Below, piece after piece: positions 21,740 through 29,586 of a DNA stretch of 29,586 bases (within the stretch, counting starts at the first letter, position 1; each line of letters starts with the position of its first letter). The stretch spans positions 1 through 29,586 of the IMG/VR virus record IMGVR_UViG_3300037104_000021; one strand, given 5' to 3'. The notes beneath the pieces are model-generated. The model did no database searches and was not told where the DNA came from. It saw only the letters and a list, made by a program, of their open reading frames with translations. The position numbers and the translations under genes are program-made. This DNA comes from a virus.

Positions 21740-22169
21740 AACCCCCAGTGTTAAAAGCAGCTAGTACAGGAGGGCCACCATAATACATGCCCCCCACTGC
21801 TTTACCTTGTAAGAGAGCTAAAACTTGCTGGCCGTACACAGTAGTTCCTAGCCAAAATTGCCATTGGTTGGGAAGCGGAGGCGGTTCTAATTTAACATCA
21901 ACTTTGTCAACTGTGGCTTCTGTTATTATGCCAGGGACTTCACCTGATTTCCCGATGTTGTGCACCTGCAATAAATGCGCAGTCATGAGGTTCAAGCAAT
22001 GCTGGCGTGCCTTATTACGCAACCAGCCCCAGTTTTGATCACTCACATAGAAAGTAGCCCAGGTCCAATACATATTAAGCATCGTATCAGGGTACGGATT
22101 AGGGTTCCCGAACTCAGGAAACGCCTGCCTAAAATACGCGATATTCAAGACAAGCGTTGATGGGAGCAT
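21711..22169 (-). CDS. Head-tail adaptor, DUF4054
   Basis: A 152-residue adaptor: FRQAFPEFGNPNPYPDTMLNMYWTWATFYV at the start, RNKARQHCLNLMTAHLLQVH in the middle, then VDKVDVKLEPPPLPNQWQFWLGTTVYGQQVLALL and a Gly/Tyr-rich tail (YYGGPPVLAAFNTGGYGPYGRYGY). The order of these motifs is that of DUF4054, the gp6-like head-completion protein in myophages. It lies between capsid and neck genes. Confidence 0.82.
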   Translation of the reverse strand: MLPSTLVLNIAYFRQAFPEFGNPNPYPDTMLNMYWTWATFYVSDQNWGWLRNKARQHCLNLMTAHLLQVHNIGKSGEVPGIITEATVDKVDVKLEPPPLPNQWQFWLGTTVYGQQVLALLQGKAVGGMYYGGPPVLAAFNTGGYGPYGRYGY

Positions 22170-22172
22170 AGT

Positions 22173-22568
22173 TTATACCTGTGGATTCATTACAGGGACC
22201 GCTTCTCTCAAGTACTCTTTATCCTTGGGAGTAATCGGAGCTGATCCGTCTTTCTTTTGCATCCCCTCAGAAACTACTTTCTCGATGGGCTTATTAGATT
22301 TTTCTACTTTCAAAAACCCAGCTTTCATGTGCTTAATAAAAGCCGGAACCGTCATTAAAAATTCTAAATCTTGATCCGATACTTTAGTCACTGCACCTAA
22401 TGGGGTAGCAAAAGTAATCGTGGTTTTACTATCCCTAAGAGGTGCGACATTAGCTTTACCATAAATTAGTACTTTCTTTTCGATCTTATGGGCGTGCGCA
22501 GTAGCAGGAGAAGGGATGTATGTCCCGTAAAATGCGCTGCATGATGATGTTGAATAAACAAATGGCAT
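22173..22568 (-). CDS. Hypothetical structural-block protein
   Basis: A 131-residue protein directly after the capsid gene and separated from it by a hairpin. It starts with Ser/Tyr/Pro-rich VYSTSSCSAFYGTYIPSPA, then a beta segment (KKVLIYGKANVAPLRDSKTTITFAT), a helical region (DLEFLMTVPAFIKHMKAGFLKVEKS) and a charged end. A similar gene of unknown role occupies this position in related phages. AAGGAAA precedes the ATG. Probably a minor head or head-tail protein, inferred from position only. Confidence 0.6.
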   Translation of the reverse strand: MPFVYSTSSCSAFYGTYIPSPATAHAHKIEKKVLIYGKANVAPLRDSKTTITFATPLGAVTKVSDQDLEFLMTVPAFIKHMKAGFLKVEKSNKPIEKVVSEGMQKKDGSAPITPKDKEYLREAVPVMNPQV

Positions 22569-22586
22569 AAATTTCCTTAAAAGTTA

Positions 22587-22609
22587 AGCTGGGCTTGAAC
22601 CACCCAGCT
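22587..22609 (-). terminator. Hairpin in the gap after the major capsid gene
   Basis: AGCTGGG (22587-22593) and CCCAGCT (22603-22609) form a perfect 7-bp stem with a 9-base loop in the 56-base gap between the capsid stop (leftward reading) and the next gene. On the minus strand it is followed by TAACTTTT, a weak U-tract. It may be a leaky terminator or an mRNA-protecting stem that raises capsid expression relative to the genes after it. The rest of the gap contains only the ribosome site. Confidence 0.5.
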
Positions 22610-22624
22610 AATATGATCAATAAC

Positions 22625-23773
22625 TTAGCAGTTGTAGTATCTCACAACGGCCCACGGTCTTTTCACCATGATACCAGCAGTAGCATTACTATAATCTTCT
22701 ACATAACCCTTCGCTTGTTGCTCAACACCCAATACTAAAAATTTAGCTGGTACGTTTTGCAACATCGTTCGGGTGTCATCAGTACTATCATCATTTACTT
22801 CTTCAGCATAGAGATAGAACACGTTATCGGACATATACGCATTATTCAACTGAGGAGCGTTAACCACGCGGATATTAGGATAAGCTTGTTTCAACCAGTC
22901 ACTAACCGAGATACCGAAGTCAGTTACTGTGGACAACAAGTCTACGCAATCCGTAGGTAAAGCAAGCGTTAGCTTTAACTTACCTGGATCGATAACACCT
23001 TGTGATTGTGTACGTAATTGGACGATAGCAGTACGGATATCCTTAGTAATTTCCAAGAAAGTTTTGACTGACCATGTGTAACCAGCTACCCCAGTGGCTA
23101 CTTCCACATATGCAGGCAAACCAGGATCATTCAAGAAACCATAAGTGTTATTGTCGCCATTATTAAAACCGTAGAAACCAACGTAGTTACGGATGATCTC
23201 TAAGTTTAACGCTGCAGCCATACGTTTAATCCCAGCATTATCCACACGCATGCGTGCTGATTCTGCAGTTTCTAAACGACCAACGTGCATCCCTTCCTCA
23301 AAACGCACAACGTTACGTGTGTTGAAGTTGGTGTTCCAGCTAGACATAGGAATATTAGTTTGGTCCCCATAAGGTTGCGGAGTACCAATACGTTCCAAAA
23401 TGCCTTGGACGATTTCGTAATCTTCCCATGACCCACTTGTAGTAATACCAGTAAATTCATCGATATTGCGTACGCCGGTCATAACATATACAAACCCAGG
23501 TAGCCAGTTTTGTAGAAACTGAATAGGTGTCTGAATGCTAGGCGTTGTAACTAACGGTGTGATCACACTATCCATTGTGTAAGTAGCATCGTTGAATTTA
23601 CGGTAGTAGGCAGAGTTACACATCTTCTCTACCATTTCCTCATCCATCCCGATACCAATTGCAGTCAACCGTAATACATCACGGAATGACTTTGGGTTAA
23701 ACTTTTCTTTCTCCAAAGGACGCACATCGCGTGGCCCAATGTGAGAATGTATAACTGATTGTCTAGCTCTCAT
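22625..23773 (-). CDS. Major capsid protein, DUF2184 family
   Basis: A 382-residue HK97-fold shell protein of the DUF2184 type. The N-arm carries PLEKEKFNPKSFRDVLRLTAIGIGMDEEMVEKMCN. The P/A-domain segments are LQNWLPGFVYVMTGVRNIDEFTGITTSGSWEDYEIVQGILERIG, RFEEGMHVGRLETAESARMRVDNAGIKRMAAALNLEIIRNYVGFYG, then LKLTLALPTDCVDLLSTV and the C-terminal MVKRPWAVVRYYNC. No large N-terminal scaffold is fused to it, consistent with the separate protease/scaffold gene upstream. A strong AAGGAGAG site precedes the ATG. Confidence 0.9.
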   Translation of the reverse strand: MRARQSVIHSHIGPRDVRPLEKEKFNPKSFRDVLRLTAIGIGMDEEMVEKMCNSAYYRKFNDATYTMDSVITPLVTTPSIQTPIQFLQNWLPGFVYVMTGVRNIDEFTGITTSGSWEDYEIVQGILERIGTPQPYGDQTNIPMSSWNTNFNTRNVVRFEEGMHVGRLETAESARMRVDNAGIKRMAAALNLEIIRNYVGFYGFNNGDNNTYGFLNDPGLPAYVEVATGVAGYTWSVKTFLEITKDIRTAIVQLRTQSQGVIDPGKLKLTLALPTDCVDLLSTVTDFGISVSDWLKQAYPNIRVVNAPQLNNAYMSDNVFYLYAEEVNDDSTDDTRTMLQNVPAKFLVLGVEQQAKGYVEDYSNATAGIMVKRPWAVVRYYNC

Positions 23774-23783
23774 ATTTCTCTCC

Positions 23784-24317
23784 TTAGACCGCTGTGCCGA
23801 CGATTAATGGGGTGATGCTGATAACTGCCAAGTATTGACCAGCAACCGCGACACCTGTGTCAAAGTAATCGACTTGAGCATTAGCAAAAGTTTTTCCACT
23901 TGGTAATGCTGTGGTTGGGCTAATAGATTCGATAGCACCTGTAACATTATCATACACAACGATATCACCAACGTTAGCGGTATTAGGTAGTAATACCCAC
24001 AAAGTACCTTCTGTGATGAATTCACCTTGTGTAAAGTTAGGTAATACCAAGCTTGGGTTAAGTGTGTTACCACCAGCGCCTTGCAATGCGTAAACTTTAG
24101 GATTGAATAAGAACCCAGCAAAACCGAGGTTTCCGCTACCATTACCCGCTTGAGCAAAGCCAGGGGACAGTACGGTAAAGCACGTAGACCCAATAATGTT
24201 ATATGCTGCGCTAGCGGAATCAATCGTTAAAGACTGAGCACGCATAGGATAATTGGTGTACGGTTCGCCAGGAACGCCCGAACCTGTGTACAAAGATACG
24301 ACTGTTTGAAACGCCAT
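23784..24317 (-). CDS. Capsid decoration/cement protein (putative)
   Basis: A 177-residue, glycine- and threonine-rich beta protein between the scaffold and capsid genes, the usual place of a decoration or structural cement protein. Recognisable parts are VSLYTGSGVPGEPYTNYPMRAQSLTIDS, GFAGFLFNPKVYALQG, FTQGEFITEGTLWVLLPNTANVGDIVVYDNVTG and YLAVISITPLIV. It resembles the gp24-like cement proteins of related myophages. A GGGGGC site precedes the ATG. Confidence 0.7.
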   Translation of the reverse strand: MAFQTVVSLYTGSGVPGEPYTNYPMRAQSLTIDSASAAYNIIGSTCFTVLSPGFAQAGNGSGNLGFAGFLFNPKVYALQGAGGNTLNPSLVLPNFTQGEFITEGTLWVLLPNTANVGDIVVYDNVTGAIESISPTTALPSGKTFANAQVDYFDTGVAVAGQYLAVISITPLIVGTAV

Positions 24318-24319
24318 GA

Positions 24320-25690
24320 TTATTTGCCCCCTATGTAAGCTGAAATTTCATCACTCGACGGAGCAGCGTCCATCGAAATAACATTACTCACTGAAGGACG
24401 ATAAGCAGCGAGGAACCCTTCTAAGAATCCGCTCTCGTTACCATCTTGGCAAACAACGCCACGATCTTTCAGTTTTTTAATAGCATATTGCTGCACTTCA
24501 TCAAGAGTTTTTTCTTTGTGGTCAAAAACCCCGATTACTGGCGCAAGACGCTTAGCCAAGTCATTTTTACGAGAAATACGGTCTAATAACAGCTTTTCAG
24601 CGTTATTTTGGAAGTTATCAAACTTCGCATTCAATGCTTTAATTTGAGCGTCCATAGCAATAGCCGTATCCATACCGTGCTTTTTGTCTTTTGTTTTATC
24701 GCCGTCTTTCTTTTCGTCGTCTTTATCTTCGCTTTCTTCCATCTTGTCCTTGGCTTCTTCTTTCTCTTTGTCCGATACCTCGGCACGATTTACGAAATCA
24801 GCGCGGTTTACATCTTCCGCTTCTTTCTCTTTCTTATCTTTAGCTTCTAACTTTTCCTTAAGATCCATGTTCTCTTTTTTCAAAGCATCCATAGATTCCT
24901 TATCGTACTTGTCCTCACCTTCGGGGCGGCTGGCACTTGGCATTTTTAACTCCTTTCCGTCTAAAGTAATTGTAAAATTATTATGACTATCGAGTACTGC
25001 TACATCCGGCCCACTTCGCCCCTGCTCCACTAAAGCAACGTGATTTCCGCGAATCTGTCTTTGAACTGCATCATAGTGAGTATTATCAAAAACCCCACTA
25101 GATTTTTCGTATTCGCACCTATATCCTATACTAAGTTCCTTTTTACCGTCTTGTATTTTTTTAGCCATTTTCTCAGAAAACACTTTAATATTTGCTTTAA
25201 GATAGCCGTCTTTAAAAAATACATTCTCACCAATAACACCATGAACACCTTTTTTCTCTGCTGGTGTTAAACCATCGTCAGCAGAACCTAACATAGCATG
25301 TTCATCGGTCCAAGGGAGTAATCTAAAGGATTCAATACATGCGGGATCAGCTAGTTCTTCTGCTGGTCTAAACACATTGTAAATTCCTTTAGCATCAAAA
25401 CCCATTTCACCAGAAGGGTCTATGTTCGCACCGAGATACTGAAATACACCTACTTTACTAATCGGATTATCTATAATCTCAATCCAGCCATTTGTGTCAT
25501 ATTCTCTGTGCGAAGCATCGGGCATTAATCGAGTAATACCACGGCTACCTTCTCCTGCATCGCTAGACTTACGCCGTTCACTATAAGCAATAGCTGCGGC
25601 TTGCGCATTAGACATATCAGGGTGCGCATGTTTCTCTATCTCTATATTTTTAGAAAGCGCAGCTTTTGATTTTCCCTGAACTAAAGGCAT
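24320..25690 (-). CDS. Prohead protease (DUF2213) fused to a scaffold-like coiled coil
   Basis: I use ATG 25690 ([19 protein letters not shown]), the usual start of such proteins, with GGATGTGGGT upstream; an in-frame ATG at 25702 adds four residues. The product is 456 residues. The N-terminal ~40 residues are a small KS...NI..E motif. Residues ~45-230 are the DUF2213 protease, with candidate catalytic Ser in [11 protein letters not shown] (~187) and His in GNHVALVE (~217). A highly charged Lys/Glu/Asp region (~255-345) is probably a long helix or scaffold core, followed by a helical C-terminus ending [12 protein letters not shown]. Cleaving its own scaffold during prohead maturation is the expected role. 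Confidence 0.82.
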   Translation of the reverse strand: MPLVQGKSKAALSKNIEIEKHAHPDMSNAQAAAIAYSERRKSSDAGEGSRGITRLMPDASHREYDTNGWIEIIDNPISKVGVFQYLGANIDPSGEMGFDAKGIYNVFRPAEELADPACIESFRLLPWTDEHAMLGSADDGLTPAEKKGVHGVIGENVFFKDGYLKANIKVFSEKMAKKIQDGKKELSIGYRCEYEKSSGVFDNTHYDAVQRQIRGNHVALVEQGRSGPDVAVLDSHNNFTITLDGKELKMPSASRPEGEDKYDKESMDALKKENMDLKEKLEAKDKKEKEAEDVNRADFVNRAEVSDKEKEEAKDKMEESEDKDDEKKDGDKTKDKKHGMDTAIAMDAQIKALNAKFDNFQNNAEKLLLDRISRKNDLAKRLAPVIGVFDHKEKTLDEVQQYAIKKLKDRGVVCQDGNESGFLEGFLAAYRPSVSNVISMDAAPSSDEISAYIGGK

Positions 25691-25705
25691 ACCCACATCC
25701 ATTGA

Positions 25706-25924
25706 TCATAATATACCCCTATCGTACTCCAAATATTTTATAGCTGCACGTAAAATTTCTACACTATCCTTTAAGTGCCCTATACCCACATTACATGCTT
25801 GGCACAACAACCCCCGTATTTTTCCAGTCTTGTGACAATGATCTACTGCTAATCTCCTAATCAATCCGCCTGTTTTAGATACTACTGTGGCTACCTCAAT
25901 TCGGCTACAGGTTTCACCACACAC
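25706..25924 (-). CDS. Endonuclease VII-like HNH protein, probably truncated
   Basis: A 72-residue ORF with the recombination endonuclease VII pattern: LAVDHCHKTGKIRGLLCQACNVGIGHLKDSVEILRAAIKYLE. DHCH and the CQAC pair are conserved. The expected N-terminal CxxC pair is altered to CGETC. It starts with GTG and has no good ribosome site, and overlaps the MuF-like gene by 34 bases. It may be a small free-standing homing endonuclease or a degraded one. It is the only non-structural gene seen within the head block. Confidence 0.65.
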   Translation of the reverse strand: MCGETCSRIEVATVVSKTGGLIRRLAVDHCHKTGKIRGLLCQACNVGIGHLKDSVEILRAAIKYLEYDRGIL

Positions 25925-26691
25925 TTGCAGTTGATAGGTGATCCAGGGAACTCTCCCCCTGGCGGCTTATCAAACCTATAGATTTTACCATCGCGCCTAA
26001 TATGGTACTCGCGTGGTTCTTTACTTCTATAAGTGTACACCCACTGAAACTTTTTAACACCCTGGTCGAGCATTTTTTGTATTGCGATACTCTGTATGGC
26101 TTTATGCACCTGGTCGGATGCTATCGCACGCGCACGTCGTTCTGATACATCACCATGCTTGACTATTTTAGCCTGCAAGTCAGTTTCCACACCTGTGGAT
26201 ATTGCCTGCATTATCGTACTAGTAATCTGTGTAAAATATTGCTGGGGTATCGATTTAATAAGGGATACATTTTCAGCCACAATAGCTTCTGCTTTCATAA
26301 CCCCTATTTTGGATAGTGGTGTTACATTCAGCATATTGCCGGTCATTTCATACAAGCTAGATCGTACGGCGGTTGTCGCGTATCGCTCACTATTGGCGAA
26401 CATCGTCATGGCTAGTTTCTTTGCAGAGCCATTAAACATTAACTGAAATTTGAGTAGCAAAGCAGCTAAAGCTAGTTTTGCTTTAAAGGACTTACTTTTG
26501 TCTTGTTTTGCATCGAAAGTGAGTATTTTAACCTGAATATCTGCAGGATCTCTGCAAAAAAGAATAGATAATTCTTTTTCCGTATCTTTTCGCATTTGTA
26601 GTACGATTTGCTCTAAAGCACTTTCGTACTTTGTACGGATGGCCACATTATTGCGTATTGCTGTACCTTGTTTAGTAGTCCTGTTTATCAT
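25891..26691 (-). CDS. Minor head protein, SPP1 gp7/Mu F-like
   Basis: A 266-residue head morphogenesis protein packed with the portal. It has a helical N-terminus (SFKAKLALAALLLKFQLMF) and the diagnostic C-terminal segment: RRARAIASDQVHKAIQSIAIQKMLDQG, FQWVYTYRSKEPREYHIRRDGKIYRFDKPPGGEFPGSPINCKCVVKPV. This is typical for the PF04233 family. The start overlaps the portal end by 20 bases. It precedes the protease/scaffold gene as in related myophages. Confidence 0.85.
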   Translation of the reverse strand: MINRTTKQGTAIRNNVAIRTKYESALEQIVLQMRKDTEKELSILFCRDPADIQVKILTFDAKQDKSKSFKAKLALAALLLKFQLMFNGSAKKLAMTMFANSERYATTAVRSSLYEMTGNMLNVTPLSKIGVMKAEAIVAENVSLIKSIPQQYFTQITSTIMQAISTGVETDLQAKIVKHGDVSERRARAIASDQVHKAIQSIAIQKMLDQGVKKFQWVYTYRSKEPREYHIRRDGKIYRFDKPPGGEFPGSPINCKCVVKPVAELR

Positions 26692-28243
26692 CTGGCACTT
26701 CTTCCGGTTCTTCTTCTAAATCTTTCTGTGGGTTCGGTGCACCTTCTTCTAACCCGCTATACCCGCTTTCAGGATCAACGATTAGTCGCGTACGTACTTC
26801 ATCTGCATCGATAGCACCGACCTCAACAAGTATTTTATCTTCTTCGGCTTTCAGTTTATTTACTTTCGCCTGTTCTTCAGCAGTCATAGAGTCTAATTCA
26901 GCCCATGCTACCGTAGTATCAAATGGCGCAATACCAAACTGTGGGCATATCTCGGAACGAATAAGTAATTGATGGTGGCGCTCTATCATCTGAGTTAAGT
27001 TGTGTGTTTGTATACTTTCTAGTTCTTCATGATACGACGCTTCTTCATAGCTGCCCGTACTTTCAAAACCTTTAGGGCTTGTACCAAGTAATTTAATAGC
27101 TGGAACATTAGCGGCACTCGCTACTAATTGATATTGCTGCATTGTTACTGTATCCACATCAGCCAGCGTGGTGTCGTGCTGGGAGTATGTTTCTTCTAAT
27201 CCTACAGTTTTAATACCAAAGTTATTCAGGTTATTAGTAAACTGCTGCATGCGGTGTTCAAACCCAGGTTCACAAGCATCGCCTGGTTCTTCGGCTAAAG
27301 CTTGCGATACGTCTAGATTAATCACAGAAGTACGCTTTGTGAGTAATAACATAGGCGCTTCATTCGCGCATCGTTCTGCTGCGTATACGCGTGAGAATAT
27401 CTTTTGTGTAATCGGTATTCCCCCGTAAAAGTACGTAGGTTTTAGGATATCTACTACTTCCTCGGTACGGAACACTGATAAATGCGTATAGTGAACCTTC
27501 AGAGAATTGATAATCCACCAAGTCGGTTCGTAGAAATTAATAGACGCAGGATCACCTGCTGCTGCATCGTCTAGCTGGAATGTCATCCAATATGGGTCAA
27601 TCTGAGATATGCCCCGATAAGTATGTGGCTTAATGGCATCTATATTAAATGGGTTTTCATAGTATTCTTTTCGTGCGTCCATGCTTTCAAACGCTATATC
27701 GTACATAGCAATACGGATACCGAATACTCTACCAAGCTGCACGAACTGTACTAAATTGTGGTTAAGTCTATACTCTACGTCCAGTTTCTTCATAGCGTCC
27801 AGTACTTCAGAATCCACGTCACTACCGTCGTTAACTGTGATTTCATATCCGTTTCGGATTGCATCTTGCGCTGGGATCAAACAACATTTTGATACTAACC
27901 AATGCTGGGAAAGTACGGCGCATAACTGATAACCAATAAATGCTTGATTAGAAAAGTACTGTAGTTGTAGCGCGGGCATTATCCCGTTGTACGTATTGTA
28001 CGAAAACCCGTTTAATTGCGAGTCCATGGCCACAACACTGTCCATTGCCATGCCTGGTGTAGCCGTGGGTTTGCGTAGTGTCATGGGTTGCTGAATATTA
28101 GCAGAGACTAATTGCTCATATAATCGACTATGGCGCATAGTACCCGTCGGCGGGGTATATCTAGCACGACGAGTACTTGCAGCTTTTGGTGCTTCACTTG
28201 CAGCTTTCCTACTAGTCAATCTCTTGAGCAGCTCTTTTAGCAC
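26672..28243 (-). CDS. Portal protein (DUF1073-type)
   Basis: A 523-residue portal beginning at GTG 28243, in 32-base overlap with the terminase end. Landmarks are the Ala/Arg-rich start, SYNTYNGIMPALQLQYFSNQAFIGYQLCAVLSQHWLVSKCCLIPAQDAIRNGYEI, the long central KFLKLGR-like VQLGRVFGIRIAMYDI, HYTHLSVFRTEEVVDILKPTYFYGGIPITQKIFSRVYAAERCANEAPMLLLTK, PAIKLLGTSPKGFESTGSYEEASY and a helical, acidic C-terminus (PQKDLEEEPEEVPDD). It forms the dodecameric DNA gate and binds the terminase. Confidence 0.87.
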   Translation of the reverse strand: MLKELLKRLTSRKAASEAPKAASTRRARYTPPTGTMRHSRLYEQLVSANIQQPMTLRKPTATPGMAMDSVVAMDSQLNGFSYNTYNGIMPALQLQYFSNQAFIGYQLCAVLSQHWLVSKCCLIPAQDAIRNGYEITVNDGSDVDSEVLDAMKKLDVEYRLNHNLVQFVQLGRVFGIRIAMYDIAFESMDARKEYYENPFNIDAIKPHTYRGISQIDPYWMTFQLDDAAAGDPASINFYEPTWWIINSLKVHYTHLSVFRTEEVVDILKPTYFYGGIPITQKIFSRVYAAERCANEAPMLLLTKRTSVINLDVSQALAEEPGDACEPGFEHRMQQFTNNLNNFGIKTVGLEETYSQHDTTLADVDTVTMQQYQLVASAANVPAIKLLGTSPKGFESTGSYEEASYHEELESIQTHNLTQMIERHHQLLIRSEICPQFGIAPFDTTVAWAELDSMTAEEQAKVNKLKAEEDKILVEVGAIDADEVRTRLIVDPESGYSGLEEGAPNPQKDLEEEPEEVPDDKQDY

Positions 28244-29586
28244 TGAAAAATCCTGTAGGTATTTTCTGTTTGGCGAATAACATCATAGCTGTATCCGCAA
28301 GATTAGGGCTTGCCATGCCGTCAGGGGTTTTATCAATAATGATTTTACCTACGTCATTCTGTGAAAATGTAGGCTGTGATAATTCCGTGACTAATTTATG
28401 AAGCATAGTCAGACTTCGCGGCAATGAGATTATACTATCTTTATCGTATGGAAGTTTCAAGACTACTGCACGAAAAGTATTCAAAAACCTACGTCGCAAC
28501 TCGAACCAGCTTTGTGCTTTGTAGTTTTTAAAATAATCTTCGTTTGTTCGGCCTAGATCGTCAGCCCCCTTAAATACAGGTTTTTCAGGGTCAATTACTG
28601 CGCCAGAACCTCTAAACGGACGAAACCGTATTTTACGCTTTCCTTGCTTTAATCGTTTTTCGTTTATTACTCTAGCGTCACCCTTAGCAAGCGCACCTAA
28701 TCCGTCGGCATCGTAGCAAGATTCAGAGTAACCAAGCATCTCGCATAACTCAAATGCTTTTTCCATAGAGTAAAAAGTATCGCTGTCTTTGCCAGACCAT
28801 TCTTCTATGTACTCTAGTAACACACCGTATCGGCCACCAAAGCACATCTTATCCTTACCTGCATCCGCAATATCTAGCGCAGCAGTACGCGCACCCGTAG
28901 GTTTTATATCGAGGGTAATGTGGGCATCAATCGAAGCTTGTACCCATGCGGAGGGTATTAATACACCTTCCATACTCGCGCTATAGTCTAGGTCTAATTC
29001 CTGGGCTATAACCACAGGGTCATCTATTTGTGCGCATTTTCTATCGTACCAAGCTTGGTCTTTGCGTGGATCTTCAGACCAGTGCATGCTGAATACGCTT
29101 ATTTTACCTGAGTGTCGTTTGCGGCCAAACGGGTTGCCCATCCCTCGCGGCGTAGAAATATCGATACGGCAATTAGTGGTGTTACTGAGGGATTCTTCCA
29201 CAAGCTGCGGTCGTGGCAACCATGCCGCTTCGTCAACGACATAAATCGATACTCTATCTCCTCGCCCGATCCCATCACCCGACTCACCACTGATAAAGGC
29301 TTGTGTGTCTGGGAATTGTATCCGCATAAACGGCGCGTCACGTAATGTCCAACCTCTTCTAAACTCTACGGGTAAGAGAGATAAAAACATTCTACCTTTC
29401 GGCAAAATAGCTTTTAAATCCCCTAATTTATCAACATACTCTTGCTTACGGGAGCCGAATCCCATGCTAAACCCATCGTGAAATAGCGCCATTGTGCATG
29501 CGAATGCAATCGTAAGCCAACTCATACCCATTTCACGGGATTTATCTGCCAGGCCAGGCTCTCTACTCTTCCATCGATCCAGCATC
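28212..29586 (-). CDS. terL: Terminase large subunit (5' end outside the window)
   Basis: At least 457 residues. The frame enters from the right edge, so the N-terminus is missing and the Met near 29585 need not be the start. The ATPase centre shows a Walker A-like KSREMGMSW, GFGSRKQEYVDKLGD, and Walker B VSIYVVDEAAW with its catalytic Glu. STPRGMGNPFG is the coupling motif (motif III). The C-terminal nuclease has AALDIADAGKDKMCFG, CYDADGLGALAKGDARV and DTAMML, supplying the metal-binding Asp residues. It packages DNA into proheads through the portal encoded next. A small terminase subunit would lie further right. Confidence 0.9.
   Translation of the reverse strand, partial: MLDRWKSREPGLADKSREMGMSWLTIAFACTMALFHDGFSMGFGSRKQEYVDKLGDLKAILPKGRMFLSLLPVEFRRGWTLRDAPFMRIQFPDTQAFISGESGDGIGRGDRVSIYVVDEAAWLPRPQLVEESLSNTTNCRIDISTPRGMGNPFGRKRHSGKISVFSMHWSEDPRKDQAWYDRKCAQIDDPVVIAQELDLDYSASMEGVLIPSAWVQASIDAHITLDIKPTGARTAALDIADAGKDKMCFGGRYGVLLEYIEEWSGKDSDTFYSMEKAFELCEMLGYSESCYDADGLGALAKGDARVINEKRLKQGKRKIRFRPFRGSGAVIDPEKPVFKGADDLGRTNEDYFKNYKAQSWFELRRRFLNTFRAVVLKLPYDKDSIISLPRSLTMLHKLVTELSQPTFSQNDVGKIIIDKTPDGMASPNLADTAMMLFAKQKIPTGFFSAKRAAQEID

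Noticed and set aside
24684-24986. Plus-strand frames rich in Ser/Phe/Leu opposite the scaffold region, superficially membrane-like
   Set aside because: They are the complement of the Lys/Glu-rich coiled coil codons of the protease/scaffold gene.
2229-28040. Recurrent GGCCACA sequences
   Set aside because: About seven copies of a 7-mer are not far above the roughly 3-4 expected by chance on both strands.
1-29586. tRNA genes, rRNA, CRISPR arrays, insertion sequences, integrase or attachment sites
   Set aside because: None could be recognised; genes are packed almost end to end and no long repeats with flanking target duplications were seen.

Overview
The window is a contiguous piece of a double-stranded DNA phage with a contractile tail (myovirus morphology). 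The host is inferred to be Gram-negative: the lysis cassette has an inner-membrane spanin, an outer-membrane lipoprotein spanin, a holin and a GH108-type muramidase. The virion genes (DUF1073-type portal, MuF-like head protein, DUF2213 protease/scaffold, DUF2184 capsid, DUF4054 adaptor, DUF3383 sheath, Pam3/E217-like baseplate) match the small myophages related to Bcep781 and the cyanophage Pam3. The sequence leans AT-rich. No integrase, repressor, tRNA, rRNA or CRISPR array is visible.

Layout. Positions 1-8225 are read rightwards (+): the end of an unidentified gene, two or three DUF1737-like small genes, an Enc34-type ssDNA-binding protein, small accessory genes, a family A DNA polymerase with proofreading domain, then about fourteen tiny genes, mostly linked by ATGA or GTGA overlaps. 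Positions 8222-29586 are read leftwards (-) as one long block. In transcription order it runs from the right edge: terminase large subunit (cut by the window), portal, MuF-like protein, an endonuclease VII-like ORF, protease/scaffold, decoration protein, capsid, head-tail connector genes, sheath, tube, tail assembly chaperone with a probable frameshift extension, tape measure, baseplate, tail fibre, endolysin, holin and spanins. The two blocks meet tail to tail at 8222-8225, where the two stop codons overlap.

Most unusual element. The DNA polymerase is interrupted by an intein at its motif B (O-helix), with readable blocks A, B, F and G, Cys1, a terminal His-Asn and Ser+1. The polymerase frame stays open right through, but the middle of the intein in that frame resembles no endonuclease. 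The same DNA in the -1 frame encodes a clear zinc-binding plus HNH/EDxHD-like phage homing endonuclease (3831-4604, perhaps starting at GTG 3948). The endonuclease therefore occupies its usual slot between intein blocks B and F, but in a different reading frame. This is a dual-coded intein/endonuclease, reminiscent of the 'fractured gene' split inteins with free-standing endonucleases, but without a break in the host frame. An A_AAA_AAG heptamer lies in the correct phase to move ribosomes from the polymerase frame into the endonuclease frame.

Other points of interest are a beta-sandwich-like module shared by sheath, baseplate J-like and wedge proteins, an apparently frameshifted DUF1737-like gene near the left edge, and a strong excess of dispersed DnaA-box-like 9-mers ([A/T]TATCCACA).
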